64,000 bases of DNA from Pieris napi. Taxonomy: Eukaryota > Arthropoda > Insecta > Lepidoptera > Pieridae. The position numbers and the translations under genes are program-made. The notes under the pieces are model-generated. The model saw nothing but the letters and a program-made list of their open reading frames with translations. It was not told the DNA's origin and ran no database searches. Shown in pieces: positions 24,193-36,450 of this stretch; the stretch's first letter is position 1; the number at the start of each line of letters is the position of its first letter. The DNA lies in contig NC_062238.1 of assembly GCF_905475465.1 (NCBI RefSeq), forward strand, positions 8,660,501 through 8,724,500, in the 5' to 3' direction.

Positions 24193-27100
24193 AGTAGAAC
24201 CTTTGACATTCGTAGACGATCAAAAATATACCGATGTCTTCCATATATATCTGAGCTGGTTTATTGTGCACATAGATTAAACGAAATATATATCAAATTC
24301 AGTGTCATATCTATTATATAACAATGTTTATTTAATGACAATCCATACTGGATTAGACAAAGTGGCATCTGTTATTTCTGCTTGTTATTTTATGGATTGA
24401 ATCAGGAATAGCTTTGTTTTGGTCCTGCATCAGATCATGGAGTAATAGCATTCTCGGTTCGTTGTCCGAGTGTTGGAACCAAGAATATTCTTATGTTTAC
24501 ATTATGAGCATTGAGCATTTCTGTCAATTATATTGAACACTTATTTTATTATTTAGAATATATAGGTAATATTATTGAAGTGAAACTTCTTTATCGGGGT
24601 TGGAAAAAATTTAGTACTAATTAATAATTATTTCATTAATAGTAATAATTCTATTACAATTAATGAAATTCTGTAATAATCTTAGTACGAGGCATGCCTT
24701 TTAAGTTCTGTCGTTTCCATATTTCCCGGCAACTTTGAATTTCGCTTTGAATCTGTCAAGTTACGTACGAAAATGAATCTTTCTAAGGAAAATGATCGTG
24801 CAATAATTTTCTACAACTTTAGAAGAGGCCTGACACGGCTTCAGTGTTTTGAAGAGCTAATATCTGTGTTCAGTGATGAAGCTCTATGTCTGCGGACTGT
24901 CGAATGCTGGTATTTAGAATTCCAGCCTGGACATACTAGTGTTAGTGACCAATCTAGCGAAGGACGCCAAAAATCCGCCTTCACTGAAGAAAACATCATT
25001 GCTGTGAGACAACTAATTCTCGAAGATTGTCCTGTGACGTATCGAGAGATAGAGGCTCTATTAGGCAACTCAGGGACAACCATTCAGAAGATCTTGCATG
25101 AAACGCTTGGTGTGAGAAACCTAGTTTGCCGTTGGATACCGCATCTGCTTTCCGACGATCACAAGGCGGCCCGCGTCAGATGGTGTAAGAAAACTCTGCA
25201 AAGGTTCAACCGAAGAGAGTCAAATCACGTCTACGACATCATCAGTGATGCCGAATCTTGGATCTATACCTGCGATCCTGATTCCATACAACAATCTACA
25301 ATCTGGGTCTTTCAAGACGAGCCAAAGCCGACTAAACTCGTTCGTTCTCGAAGCACTTCAAAGAAGATGGTGGCCACGTTCGTTAGAAAAACCGACCATG
25401 TTGCGACTATTGCACTTGAATATCGTAGAACAGTTAACGCATAGTGGTATACCACAGTTTGTTTACCACAAATCATCGCCAAACTTCGAAAATCTAACTT
25501 AAAGCGGCGCATCACCCTGCACCACGACAACGCAAGCTCACACAGCGCTCGTCAAACAATTCAGTATTTGAAGCAGGAAAAAGTAGAAATTCTTGACCAT
25601 CCTCCATACAGTCCTGACCTAAGCCCTAACGATTTCTTTACATTTCAAAAAATTAAGAAAAGTCTTCGTGGTCAAAGGTTCCAGTCCGGAGAAGAAGCAG
25701 TCCACGCTTTCAAGTCAGCCATTTTGAACACCTCCACTTTAGAGTGGAATTAATGTTATAATAACTGGTTTAAGCGAATGGAAAAGTGTATTAAGCTACG
25801 TGGTGAATACTTTGAAAAACAATAAAAAGTACTATAAGGTTCTAGTTGTGTTTTTTTCTGGAAACGACAAAACTTAAAAGGCATGCCTCGTACTACATAG
25901 TAGTACGGTAATAAGTTAAAATGAAATAATTGTATTTGTATTCATGTCTATGATAATAAAAGCCTTTTGTTAAACTTTATCTAATTTAAGTTTATTTAAC
26001 CAATTTCTGTATTTCTGTAAAGTTGCATATACTAGATAATTTTTCGAAAAATAAGGTCATAAAGAAGTTTCACTTCTTACGTGTGTACACCTAGTACACG
26101 CTCACATTTTTTTTTATTTACTCTTAATGTGAGTTGAGAATGAGTTGCTTTAAGTTTACAAAGGAAAAATAGGCTTAGCAATTTCAAATAATATATATGA
26201 AAAAATGTCACAAATTAAATAAAACTTTAGATATTAGAGAATATGGTTTTTAGAGCAGCCTCAAAAGTAGATTAAAATTAGCTTTGGATTTACATTTTAC
26301 CAAGTTGGCATTTCGCCAGAGTTATGATCTATAATCAGAAAAGGCAGAGGTTTTTCAAACATAGTAAGTATCGAAATAAATATAGATCATACTATATCGT
26401 TGCATGTAATGAGAAAATTCTGGTGTTTTATTAATATAGTTTGATATTAATAAAACACCAGATACTCCAGTTGCTTTTAGTGTACTTGCCTCAGAGTACG
26501 GAGTAATAATTGTGATTATTAATTTGTTCATCGCTGAACCAGCCATAGTTTTTCATACTAGCAAGGTAGGAAGTTCAAGTTAGATACGGATTAAAGTATA
26601 TTAAATACGTTATCCTCGAGGCTTTTGAGATACACAGTTGAAAGAGTTCCGAAATAATGTACTACCAGCAAAGTTTACCAAGGGTTATTTTCTTTGAAGT
26701 ATTTTTTATCGCTAACTCATAAGATACGTTCTTTTGCGATATTTTTGCAGCCCAAATTAAATTTATGAATATTTATTTTGCAAAGTACGTCGCGGTCTCT
26801 TTGAAGTATTTTAAATTGATTTGAATTATATATGTTTAAGGAAGTTTTTATGCTTTTGTCGATGTTAGGTACTTTACGTTAAGTTACGTTACGTTTACGT
26901 TACGTCACGTCTTAGCAAAATTTATAAATGTTATTGATATGGAATATAAATGAATGTAACTCATTTAATATAAAATAAATACACATGATGTGACCTCGTC
27001 ATATGAGTGACGACCAGTCACCTTCCGAGCGACTTAATCCCTTGGCGTTGCCTAGATACGTGGCATCTCTCTGCATCTTCTACCGCATTTACCATGGATA

Positions 27101-27366
27101 GTGTTCAGAGAAGTTGTTTGGACTAATACCTGCAGCTGAGTTTCATCATCGGACGTTAAGCCAAAATACCATCCGTATCACCTTGACGTCCGTCGTTCCA
27201 CAGCTGAGCGTTTCTTATGGCAATTTTTGCCGCGCACCACCACCTTGTGGAAGCAGCTGCCCACTGAAGAAGTAGTACCAATTCTTAAAAGGCTGATGGT
27301 TCTGGCAGTGTAAGTGTCCATGGGCGGTATCACTTAACCTCAGGTGAGCCTCCTGTACCATAATGT
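24007..27366 (+). repeat. Tandem array unit 1 (3360 bp)
   Basis: First copy of a 3360-bp unit repeated at 27367 and 30727. Contents in order: right end of the hAT element, spacer, a complete dead mariner (24687-25891), AT-rich spacer with a short hairpin (26421-26461), a (TTACG)-like run (26873-26910), and a decayed LINE tail (27061-27350). It differs from unit 2 at 24439 (G instead of C). Confidence 0.95.
24773..25753 (+). pseudogene. Mariner transposase, inactive, array copy 1
   Basis: Mariner transposases cut and paste DNA between TA sites using a DD(34)D catalytic triad. This 326-codon frame covers the full usual length: helix-turn-helix N-terminus, WIPHLL linker (121-126), then ESWIYTCDPD, DEPKPTK and RSRSTSKKMVATF. 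One nonsense codon (TAG at 25442-25444, codon 224) interrupts it; the rest continues in the same frame with WYTTVCLPQ, HHDNASSHSARQT and YSPDLSPNDFF. D252 and D287 are spaced by 34 residues. The first catalytic Asp appears to be lost: families read GDESW, here the residue before ESW is Ala160, with Asp one place earlier. TIRs of about 32 bp share CGAGGCATGCCTTTTAAGTT, with TA on each side (24685-24686, right copy near 25893). It resembles the cecropia/mauritiana group from memory. Confidence 0.92.
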
Positions 27367-30300
27367 GTTTATTTTTATGTGGAAGTGAAGCATAGACAAG
27401 CGCTTCGCGTTAAAGGTATGCAAGATATTTTACGCTACTATCTAAATTAATACTTTTTTTATTACGGTCAGACAGGCGTTGGAGCGCGGGGCCCCTAAGT
27501 TTGCGGGGCCCGTAGCATTTGCTACTCTTGCTATGTGGCTAATCCGGCACTGAGTAGAACCTTTGACATTCGTAGACGATCAAAAATATACCGATGTCTT
27601 CCATATATATCTGAGCTGGTTTATTGTGCACATAGATTAAACGAAATATATATCAAATTCAGTGTCATATCTATTATATAACAATGTTTATTTAATGACA
27701 ATCCATACTGGATTAGACAAAGTGGCATCTGTTATTTCTGCTTGTTATTTTATGGATTGAATCAGGAATAGCTTTGTTTTGGTCCTGCATCAGATCATCG
27801 AGTAATAGCATTCTCGGTTCGTTGTCCGAGTGTTGGAACCAAGAATATTCTTATGTTTACATTATGAGCATTGAGCATTTCTGTCAATTATATTGAACAC
27901 TTATTTTATTATTTAGAATATATAGGTAATATTATTGAAGTGAAACTTCTTTATCGGGGTTGGAAAAAATTTAGTACTAATTAATAATTATTTCATTAAT
28001 AGTAATAATTCTATTACAATTAATGAAATTCTGTAATAATCTTAGTACGAGGCATGCCTTTTAAGTTCTGTCGTTTCCATATTTCCCGGCAACTTTGAAT
28101 TTCGCTTTGAATCTGTCAAGTTACGTACGAAAATGAATCTTTCTAAGGAAAATGATCGTGCAATAATTTTCTACAACTTTAGAAGAGGCCTGACACGGCT
28201 TCAGTGTTTTGAAGAGCTAATATCTGTGTTCAGTGATGAAGCTCTATGTCTGCGGACTGTCGAATGCTGGTATTTAGAATTCCAGCCTGGACATACTAGT
28301 GTTAGTGACCAATCTAGCGAAGGACGCCAAAAATCCGCCTTCACTGAAGAAAACATCATTGCTGTGAGACAACTAATTCTCGAAGATTGTCCTGTGACGT
28401 ATCGAGAGATAGAGGCTCTATTAGGCAACTCAGGGACAACCATTCAGAAGATCTTGCATGAAACGCTTGGTGTGAGAAACCTAGTTTGCCGTTGGATACC
28501 GCATCTGCTTTCCGACGATCACAAGGCGGCCCGCGTCAGATGGTGTAAGAAAACTCTGCAAAGGTTCAACCGAAGAGAGTCAAATCACGTCTACGACATC
28601 ATCAGTGATGCCGAATCTTGGATCTATACCTGCGATCCTGATTCCATACAACAATCTACAATCTGGGTCTTTCAAGACGAGCCAAAGCCGACTAAACTCG
28701 TTCGTTCTCGAAGCACTTCAAAGAAGATGGTGGCCACGTTCGTTAGAAAAACCGACCATGTTGCGACTATTGCACTTGAATATCGTAGAACAGTTAACGC
28801 ATAGTGGTATACCACAGTTTGTTTACCACAAATCATCGCCAAACTTCGAAAATCTAACTTAAAGCGGCGCATCACCCTGCACCACGACAACGCAAGCTCA
28901 CACAGCGCTCGTCAAACAATTCAGTATTTGAAGCAGGAAAAAGTAGAAATTCTTGACCATCCTCCATACAGTCCTGACCTAAGCCCTAACGATTTCTTTA
29001 CATTTCAAAAAATTAAGAAAAGTCTTCGTGGTCAAAGGTTCCAGTCCGGAGAAGAAGCAGTCCACGCTTTCAAGTCAGCCATTTTGAACACCTCCACTTT
29101 AGAGTGGAATTAATGTTATAATAACTGGTTTAAGCGAATGGAAAAGTGTATTAAGCTACGTGGTGAATACTTTGAAAAACAATAAAAAGTACTATAAGGT
29201 TCTAGTTGTGTTTTTTTCTGGAAACGACAAAACTTAAAAGGCATGCCTCGTACTACATAGTAGTACGGTAATAAGTTAAAATGAAATAATTGTATTTGTA
29301 TTCATGTCTATGATAATAAAAGCCTTTTGTTAAACTTTATCTAATTTAAGTTTATTTAACCAATTTCTGTATTTCTGTAAAGTTGCATATACTAGATAAT
29401 TTTTCGAAAAATAAGGTCATAAAGAAGTTTCACTTCTTACGTGTGTACACCTAGTACACGCTCACATTTTTTTTTATTTACTCTTAATGTGAGTTGAGAA
29501 TGAGTTGCTTTAAGTTTACAAAGGAAAAATAGGCTTAGCAATTTCAAATAATATATATGAAAAAATGTCACAAATTAAATAAAACTTTAGATATTAGAGA
29601 ATATGGTTTTTAGAGCAGCCTCAAAAGTAGATTAAAATTAGCTTTGGATTTACATTTTACCAAGTTGGCATTTCGCCAGAGTTATGATCTATAATCAGAA
29701 AAGGCAGAGGTTTTTCAAACATAGTAAGTATCGAAATAAATATAGATCATACTATATCGTTGCATGTAATGAGAAAATTCTGGTGTTTTATTAATATAGT
29801 TTGATATTAATAAAACACCAGATACTCCAGTTGCTTTTAGTGTACTTGCCTCAGAGTACGGAGTAATAATTGTGATTATTAATTTGTTCATCGCTGAACC
29901 AGCCATAGTTTTTCATACTAGCAAGGTAGGAAGTTCAAGTTAGATACGGATTAAAGTATATTAAATACGTTATCCTCGAGGCTTTTGAGATACACAGTTG
30001 AAAGAGTTCCGAAATAATGTACTACCAGCAAAGTTTACCAAGGGTTATTTTCTTTGAAGTATTTTTTATCGCTAACTCATAAGATACGTTCTTTTGCGAT
30101 ATTTTTGCAGCCCAAATTAAATTTATGAATATTTATTTTGCAAAGTACGTCGCGGTCTCTTTGAAGTATTTTAAATTGATTTGAATTATATATGTTTAAG
30201 GAAGTTTTTATGCTTTTGTCGATGTTAGGTACTTTACGTTAAGTTACGTTACGTTTACGTTACGTCACGTCTTAGCAAAATTTATAAATGTTATTGATAT

Positions 30301-30726
30301 GGAATATAAATGAATGTAACTCATTTAATATAAAATAAATACACATGATGTGACCTCGTCATATGAGTGACGACCAGTCACCTTCCGAGCGACTTAATCC
30401 CTTGGCGTTGCCTAGATACGTGGCATCTCTCTGCATCTTCTACCGCATTTACCATGGATAGTGTTCAGAGAAGTTGTTTGGACTAATACCTGCAGCTGAG
30501 TTTCATCATCGGACGTTAAGCCAAAATACCATCCGTATCACCTTGACGTCCGTCGTTCCACAGCTGAGCGTTTCTTATGGCAATTTTTGCCGCGCACCAC
30601 CACCTTGTGGAAGCAGCTGCCCACTGAAGAAGTAGTACCAATTCTTAAAAGGCTGATGGTTCTGGCAGTGTAAGTGTCCATGGGCGGTATCACTTAACCT
30701 CAGGTGAGCCTCCTGTACCATAATGT
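27367..30726 (+). repeat. Tandem array unit 2 (3360 bp)
   Basis: Same content and order as unit 1. By eye the only difference from unit 1 is C at 27799. The unit 1/2 and 2/3 junctions read CCATAATG then TGTTTATTTTTATG, fusing a LINE tail to the interior of the hAT element. Confidence 0.95.
28133..29113 (+). pseudogene. Mariner transposase, inactive, array copy 2
   Basis: Same as copy 1, including the TAG stop at codon 224 (28802-28804) and Ala in place of the first catalytic Asp. The defects therefore preceded the duplication. Confidence 0.92.
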
Positions 30727-31492
30727 GTTTATTTTTATGTGGAAGTGAAGCATAGACAAGCGCTTCGCGTTAAAGGTATGCAAGATATTTTACGCTACTA
30801 TCTAAATTAATACTTTTTTTATTACGGTCAGACAGGCGTTGGAGCGCGGGGCCCCTAAGTTTGCGGGGCCCGTAGCATTTGCTACTCTTGCTATGTGGCT
30901 AATCCGGCACTGAGTAGAACCTTTGACATTCGTAGACGATCAAAAATATACCGATGTCTTCCATATATATCTGAGCTGGTTTATTGTGCACATAGATTAA
31001 ACGAAATATATATCAAATTCAGTGTCATATCTATTATATAACAATGTTTATTTAATGACAATCCATACTGGATTAGACAAAGTGGCATCTGTTATTTCTG
31101 CTTGTTATTTTATGGATTGAATCAGGAATAGCTTTGTTTTGGTCCTGCATCAGATCATCGAGTAATAGCATTCTCGGTTCGTTGTCCGAGTGTTGGAACC
31201 AAGAATATTCTTATGTTTACATTATGAGCATTGAGCATTTCTGTCAATTATATTGAACACTTATTTTATTATTTAGAATATATAGGTAATATTATTGAAG
31301 TGAAACTTCTTTATCGGGGTTGGAAAAAATTTAGTACTAATTAATAATTATTTCATTAATAGTAATAATTCTATTACAATTAATGAAATTCTGTAATAAT
31401 CTTAGTACGAGGCATGCCTTTTAAGTTCTGTCGTTTCCATATTTCCCGGCAACTTTGAATTTCGCTTTGAATCTGTCAAGTTACGTACGAAA

Positions 31493-32473
31493 ATGAATCT
31501 TTCTAAGGAAAATGATCGTGCAATAATTTTCTACAACTTTAGAAGAGGCCTGACACGGCTTCAGTGTTTTGAAGAGCTAATATCTGTGTTCAGTGATGAA
31601 GCTCTATGTCTGCGGACTGTCGAATGCTGGTATTTAGAATTCCAGCCTGGACATACTAGTGTTAGTGACCAATCTAGCGAAGGACGCCAAAAATCCGCCT
31701 TCACTGAAGAAAACATCATTGCTGTGAGACAACTAATTCTCGAAGATTGTCCTGTGACGTATCGAGAGATAGAGGCTCTATTAGGCAACTCAGGGACAAC
31801 CATTCAGAAGATCTTGCATGAAACGCTTGGTGTGAGAAACCTAGTTTGCCGTTGGATACCGCATCTGCTTTCCGACGATCACAAGGCGGCCCGCGTCAGA
31901 TGGTGTAAGAAAACTCTGCAAAGGTTCAACCGAAGAGAGTCAAATCACGTCTACGACATCATCAGTGATGCCGAATCTTGGATCTATACCTGCGATCCTG
32001 ATTCCATACAACAATCTACAATCTGGGTCTTTCAAGACGAGCCAAAGCCGACTAAACTCGTTCGTTCTCGAAGCACTTCAAAGAAGATGGTGGCCACGTT
32101 CGTTAGAAAAACCGACCATGTTGCGACTATTGCACTTGAATATCGTAGAACAGTTAACGCATAGTGGTATACCACAGTTTGTTTACCACAAATCATCGCC
32201 AAACTTCGAAAATCTAACTTAAAGCGGCGCATCACCCTGCACCACGACAACGCAAGCTCACACAGCGCTCGTCAAACAATTCAGTATTTGAAGCAGGAAA
32301 AAGTAGAAATTCTTGACCATCCTCCATACAGTCCTGACCTAAGCCCTAACGATTTCTTTACATTTCAAAAAATTAAGAAAAGTCTTCGTGGTCAAAGGTT
32401 CCAGTCCGGAGAAGAAGCAGTCCACGCTTTCAAGTCAGCCATTTTGAACACCTCCACTTTAGAGTGGAATTAA
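31493..32473 (+). pseudogene. Mariner transposase, inactive, array copy 3
   Basis: Same protein as in copies 1 and 2, with the same nonsense codon (32162-32164) and the same missing first catalytic Asp. Confidence 0.92.
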
Positions 32474-33523
32474 TGTTATAATAACTGGTTTAAGCGAATG
32501 GAAAAGTGTATTAAGCTACGTGGTGAATACTTTGAAAAACAATAAAAAGTACTATAAGGTTCTAGTTGTGTTTTTTTCTGGAAACGACAAAACTTAAAAG
32601 GCATGCCTCGTACTACATAGTAGTACGGTAATAAGTTAAAATGAAATAATTGTATTTGTATTCATGTCTATGATAATAAAAGCCTTTTGTTAAACTTTAT
32701 CTAATTTAAGTTTATTTAACCAATTTCTGTATTTCTGTAAAGTTGCATATACTAGATAATTTTTCGAAAAATAAGGTCATAAAGAAGTTTCACTTCTTAC
32801 GTGTGTACACCTAGTACACGCTCACATTTTTTTTTATTTACTCTTAATGTGAGTTGAGAATGAGTTGCTTTAAGTTTACAAAGGAAAAATAGGCTTAGCA
32901 ATTTCAAATAATATATATGAAAAAATGTCACAAATTAAATAAAACTTTAGATATTAGAGAATATGGTTTTTAGAGCAGCCTCAAAAGTAGATTAAAATTA
33001 GCTTTGGATTTACATTTTACCAAGTTGGCATTTCGCCAGAGTTATGATCTATAATCAGAAAAGGCAGAGGTTTTTCAAACATAGTAAGTATCGAAATAAA
33101 TATAGATCATACTATATCGTTGCATGTAATGAGAAAATTCTGGTGTTTTATTAATATAGTTTGATATTAATAAAACACCAGATACTCCAGTTGCTTTTAG
33201 TGTACTTGCCTAAGAGTACGGAAAAATAATTGAGATTATTAATTAGTTCATCGCTGAGCCAACCATAGTTTTTCATATTAACAAGGTAGGAAGTTCAAGT
33301 TAGATACGGATTGAAGTATATTAAATACGTTATCCTCGAGGCTTTTGAGATACACAGTTGAAAGAGTTCCGAAATAATGTACTACCGGAAAAGTTTACCA
33401 AGGGTTATTTTCTTTGAAGTATTTTTTATCGCTAACTCATAAGATACGTTCTTTTGCGATATTTTTGCAGCCCAAATTAAATTTATGAATATTTATTTTG
33501 CAAAGTCGTGGTCTCTTTGAAGT

Positions 33524-33866
33524 GTTGTTCGGATTAATACCTGCAGCTGAGTTTCGTCATCGGACGTCGAGGCAGAGTACGAAATTCCACCCGTATCACC
33601 TCGACGTCCGCCGTTCCACAACTGAGCGTTTTTCAAGGCAGTTTTTGCCGCGCACCACCACTTTGTGGAACCAGCTGCCCATTGAGGTATTTCCGAACCA
33701 ATTCGACTTAGGGTCCTTCAAGAAAAGAGCGTACCGATTCCTGAAAGGCCGGCAACGCACTCGCGAGCCCTCTGGCATTGAGAGTGTCCATGGGCGGCGG
33801 TATCACTTAACATCAGGTGAGCCTCCTGCCCGTTTGCCCCCTGTTTTATAAAAAAAAAAAAAAAAA
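33524..33866 (+). mobile_element. 5'-truncated LINE inserted in unit 3 only
   Basis: Encodes the last 100 or so residues of a non-LTR reverse-transcriptase protein: LIPAAEFRHRTSRQSTKF, HPYHLDVRRSTTERFSRQF, TTLWNQLPIEVFPNQFDLG and FKKRAYRFLKGRQRTREP. A short 3' UTR and an A run follow. It is flanked by a short target duplication (AAGT at 33520-33523 and 33867-33870). Units 1 and 2 show the empty site (26808-26816, 30168-30176). The clade is probably CR1/Jockey-like; I cannot settle it from this fragment. Confidence 0.85.
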
Positions 33867-34036
33867 AAGTATTTTAAATTGATTTGAATTATATATGTTT
33901 AAGGAAGTTTTTATGCTTTTGTCGATGTTACAATGCTTCACGACTTCGCAAAATTTATAAATGTTATTGATATGGAATATAAATGAATGTAACTCATTTA
34001 ATATAAAAAATACACATGATGTGATCTCGTCACATG

Positions 34037-34415
34037 AGTGACGACCAGTCACTTTCCGAGCGACTTAATCCCTTGGCATTGCGTAGATATGTGGGATCTC
34101 TCTTCATCTTCTACCGCATTTACCATGGATAGTGTTCAGAGGAGTTGTTTGGACTAATACCAGCAGCTGAGTTTCATCATCGGACGTTAAGCCATCCGTA
34201 TCACCTTAACGTCCGTCGTTCCACAACTGAGCGTTTCTTAAGGCAATATTTTCTGCGCACCACCACTATGTGGAAGCAGCTGCCCACTGAAGTAGTTCCG
34301 AACCAAAAAGAGCGTACCAATTCTTAAAAGGCTGACGGTTCTGGCGGTGTGAGTGTCCATGGGCGGTATCACTTAACCTCAGGTGAGCCTCCTGCCCATT
34401 TGCCTCCTGTAACAT
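34037..34415 (+). mobile_element. Older decayed tail of the same LINE family
   Basis: Matches 33524-33866 with many changes (ATACCAGCAGCTGAGTTTCA, ATGGGCGGTATCACTTAACC), ending in an A-rich run. It corresponds to 27061-27350 in unit 1. Confidence 0.85.
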
Positions 34416-34479
34416 AAAAAAAACAAAAGAATTCGTTTCCAATTCATTAATCAGACCAGCACTACAGCTGTACAAAAGC

Positions 34480-34915
34480 GCAATTTGGGCGTTGCAATGT
34501 CAGTTGATGCATTTTATTACGTAGATACCACTTACTATTCTATTACTAACGAGTGAAATATTTATGGGTACCTATACAATAGACATTTTTAAATTTTAAA
34601 GTACAATTCTTTTAAAAAAAAATTAATATTTTTACTACAGCGATACAAGCTAGTAATTCAATTGTTAGTAAATTTAAAGTCATTAAATGTATGTTCATAA
34701 GTGTACACGAATTGTACCCTTGACAATTATGTGTTTTATAAAAAAAATCCTATCTGACACGGTACGAATGCTTATGCTGAAGATAGCCACCAATTTTCCT
34801 GTAGAAAAATATTTATATATTTGTATATAGTGATATTTATTTAATATTTCACTTTTGTTTATGTAACATTTGCTGTGTGTCTTAAACATTCTATTTCGTT
34901 TAATATGTATATTAT
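34480..34915. other. Intergenic, nothing recognised
   Basis: AT-rich with no convincing exon. Confidence 0.35.
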
Positions 34916-34917
34916 TA

Positions 34918-35130
34918 AAAGTAGTCCCTTTGGGCAAGGTTCCGAAGATACTGGCAGCGTTGACACTTTGAATAGCTAGACCAAATCTTTGTCCGAGGTA
35001 CCCAGCTCTTTGGTCTCCTGTGTTGACTAACCTTTTTGCTATTTGCTTTTAAAAAAAAAGAAACAACGAACGGGAAACGCTGCCAGTATCTTCGCAACCT
35101 TGCGAAAGTGACTCCTTTTAGATATATATT
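34918..35130. mobile_element. Inverted fragment pair of the REL-type retrotransposon 3' end
   Basis: 34918-35050 is the 3' end of the 53919-56783 element on the minus strand (GGCAAGGTTCCGAAGATACT). 35068-35120 is the extreme 3' end on the plus strand (GCTGCCAGTATCTTCGCAAC). The two face each other around an A-rich joint. Confidence 0.7.
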
Positions 35131-35134
35131 TAAG

Positions 35135-35878
35135 TTATTTTATTATATTTTTTAAGATTACTAAGTAGGTATTACTTTTATATTCTGTAATTTGGTTGTT
35201 GCATATTAATTCTTAATCTATTAACATAATTGTATTTTAATATAAAAGGAGTCCATATGTATCATCTTATTGTTAAATACCAGGATATAAAACTGTTTTG
35301 TTAAAAGATTTGAAGAATGAATGCTCAAATAACTCTCTCATATATCCTACAAAATCCTAATAGTGATTTCTATCGACGTTATATCTCCAATCTATAAGGG
35401 TAGTGTATTCAAAGTTGAGGGTAAAAATTCTTTGACCCAAACACTTTGATGTTAGCCTTTGGGACCGAATGCTATAATTGGACGCTTCGCAGACTAATTC
35501 AAAAATATTTATATCAGTATACCGTTTGTTGATAAAAATATTTTCTTGCGAAAATTTGCGAAACAACGTTGTGATATATTTTAATGCAAAACGAGAATTC
35601 CTGGCAGTTGATTTTGCTATTGTTTTTTCTTATATAATTATAATTCAAATATTAATTAAAGTCAACTTATTATTTTTACGCATGTTAACCATAGCTTATA
35701 AACACCTGTCACGTATTGACATAAACAGAAAATGATACAAGAAACACTAATATATAATTTAAACGATGCAATTGGTAGCCTTAACTCTCAAGAGCAGTTT
35801 TCATTTTATAAAGGAAAAAAGATTTGTGGGTAGAACAAAAATTACTAAACAACGTTTTTAATAATAATAATTTATTAT
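35135..35878. other. Intergenic, nothing recognised
   Basis: AT-rich. Short open frames on both strands lack splice or domain support. Confidence 0.35.
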
Positions 35879-35880
35879 TA

Positions 35881-36205
35881 AAAAACTTTAGGGGTGTCAA
35901 GGGACACCCGGATGGAACGAAATTCCTTTCGATTAATTTATATGTTAATTGGTATCATAACAGTAAAATAGATTTTCTCGAAACCAATCTTACGACGAAA
36001 AAAAAGCCAACATCACGAGGTGTTCCCAGGCGGTCACCCATCCAAGTACTGACCTCGCCCGACGTTGCTTAACTTCGGTGGTCGGACGAGAACCGGTGGA
36101 TTACAATAGCAAATAGCAAAAAAGTGTCGTGACAACTTTTCGTAAGAATTTATTCCGTCTAGCCCCCTTTCACAACGCGCGATAAGGAACTTCGTTCCAA
36201 AAACG
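35881..36205 (-). repeat. 5S-rRNA-derived repeat, copy 2
   Basis: 36006-36099 on the minus strand is 5S rRNA-like from CCGGTTCTCGTCCGACCACC through TGGATGGGTGACCGCCTGGG to the 3' end GTGATGTTGGC. The first 25 or so bases of 5S are replaced. Inverted GGAACGAAATTCC (35914-35926) and GGAACTTCGTTCC (36186-36198) flank it, and GGTGTCAAGGGACACC near 35893 forms a small hairpin. The internal box A/box C region of 5S promoters is largely kept. Confidence 0.8.
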
Positions 36206-36359
36206 TTGAGAACGTAAATTCCAGAAGTATATTTAAGTTGGAAGATGGGGGATGGTCAAAAGGTACTAATGCAGAAAATATTTTGGCCTTACTAATAGGT
36301 AACATGATAACATGGAAGAAAGACATACAATTAGTAACATAAAGACATACAATGACTCA

Positions 36360-36450
36360 CCTTTTTGCTTTTTAAAGAAAAAGCAAAAAGGTTAGTTGAC
36401 ATCACAGAAGACCGAAGAACTAGCCTTGCATAAAGGTTTCAATAAAAAAA
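36360..36450 (+). mobile_element. Short fragment of the REL-type retrotransposon
   Basis: AAAAAGGTTAGTTGACATCA and AGACCGAAGAACTAGCC match codons around 908-920 of the 954-codon element, followed by an A-rich tail. Confidence 0.6.

Larger units (their letters stand above)
30727..34411 (+). repeat. Tandem array unit 3, identical then diverged
   Basis: Identical by eye to unit 2 up to about 33210. It then diverges abruptly to roughly 90% identity, lacks the (TTACG)-like run, and holds an extra LINE insertion at 33524-33866. The old LINE tail at its right end (34037-34411) keeps a fuller 3' end than in units 1 and 2. Confidence 0.9.

Noticed and set aside
24841..25530. Minus-strand and alternate-frame proteins in the array units
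   Set aside because: They are shadows of the mariner frame and repeat identically in each unit.
26873..26910. Telomeric repeat insertion
   Set aside because: The run is TTACG-like, not the insect TTAGG repeat, and is short and irregular.
36006..36099. A functional 5S rRNA gene
   Set aside because: The first 25 or so bases of 5S are replaced, so the terminal stem cannot form, and both copies share the same defect.
36360..36391. Inverted duplication (14-bp hairpin)
   Set aside because: The parent retrotransposon already has a nearly palindromic CTTTTTAAAG...CAAAAAGG stretch here; point changes explain the hairpin.
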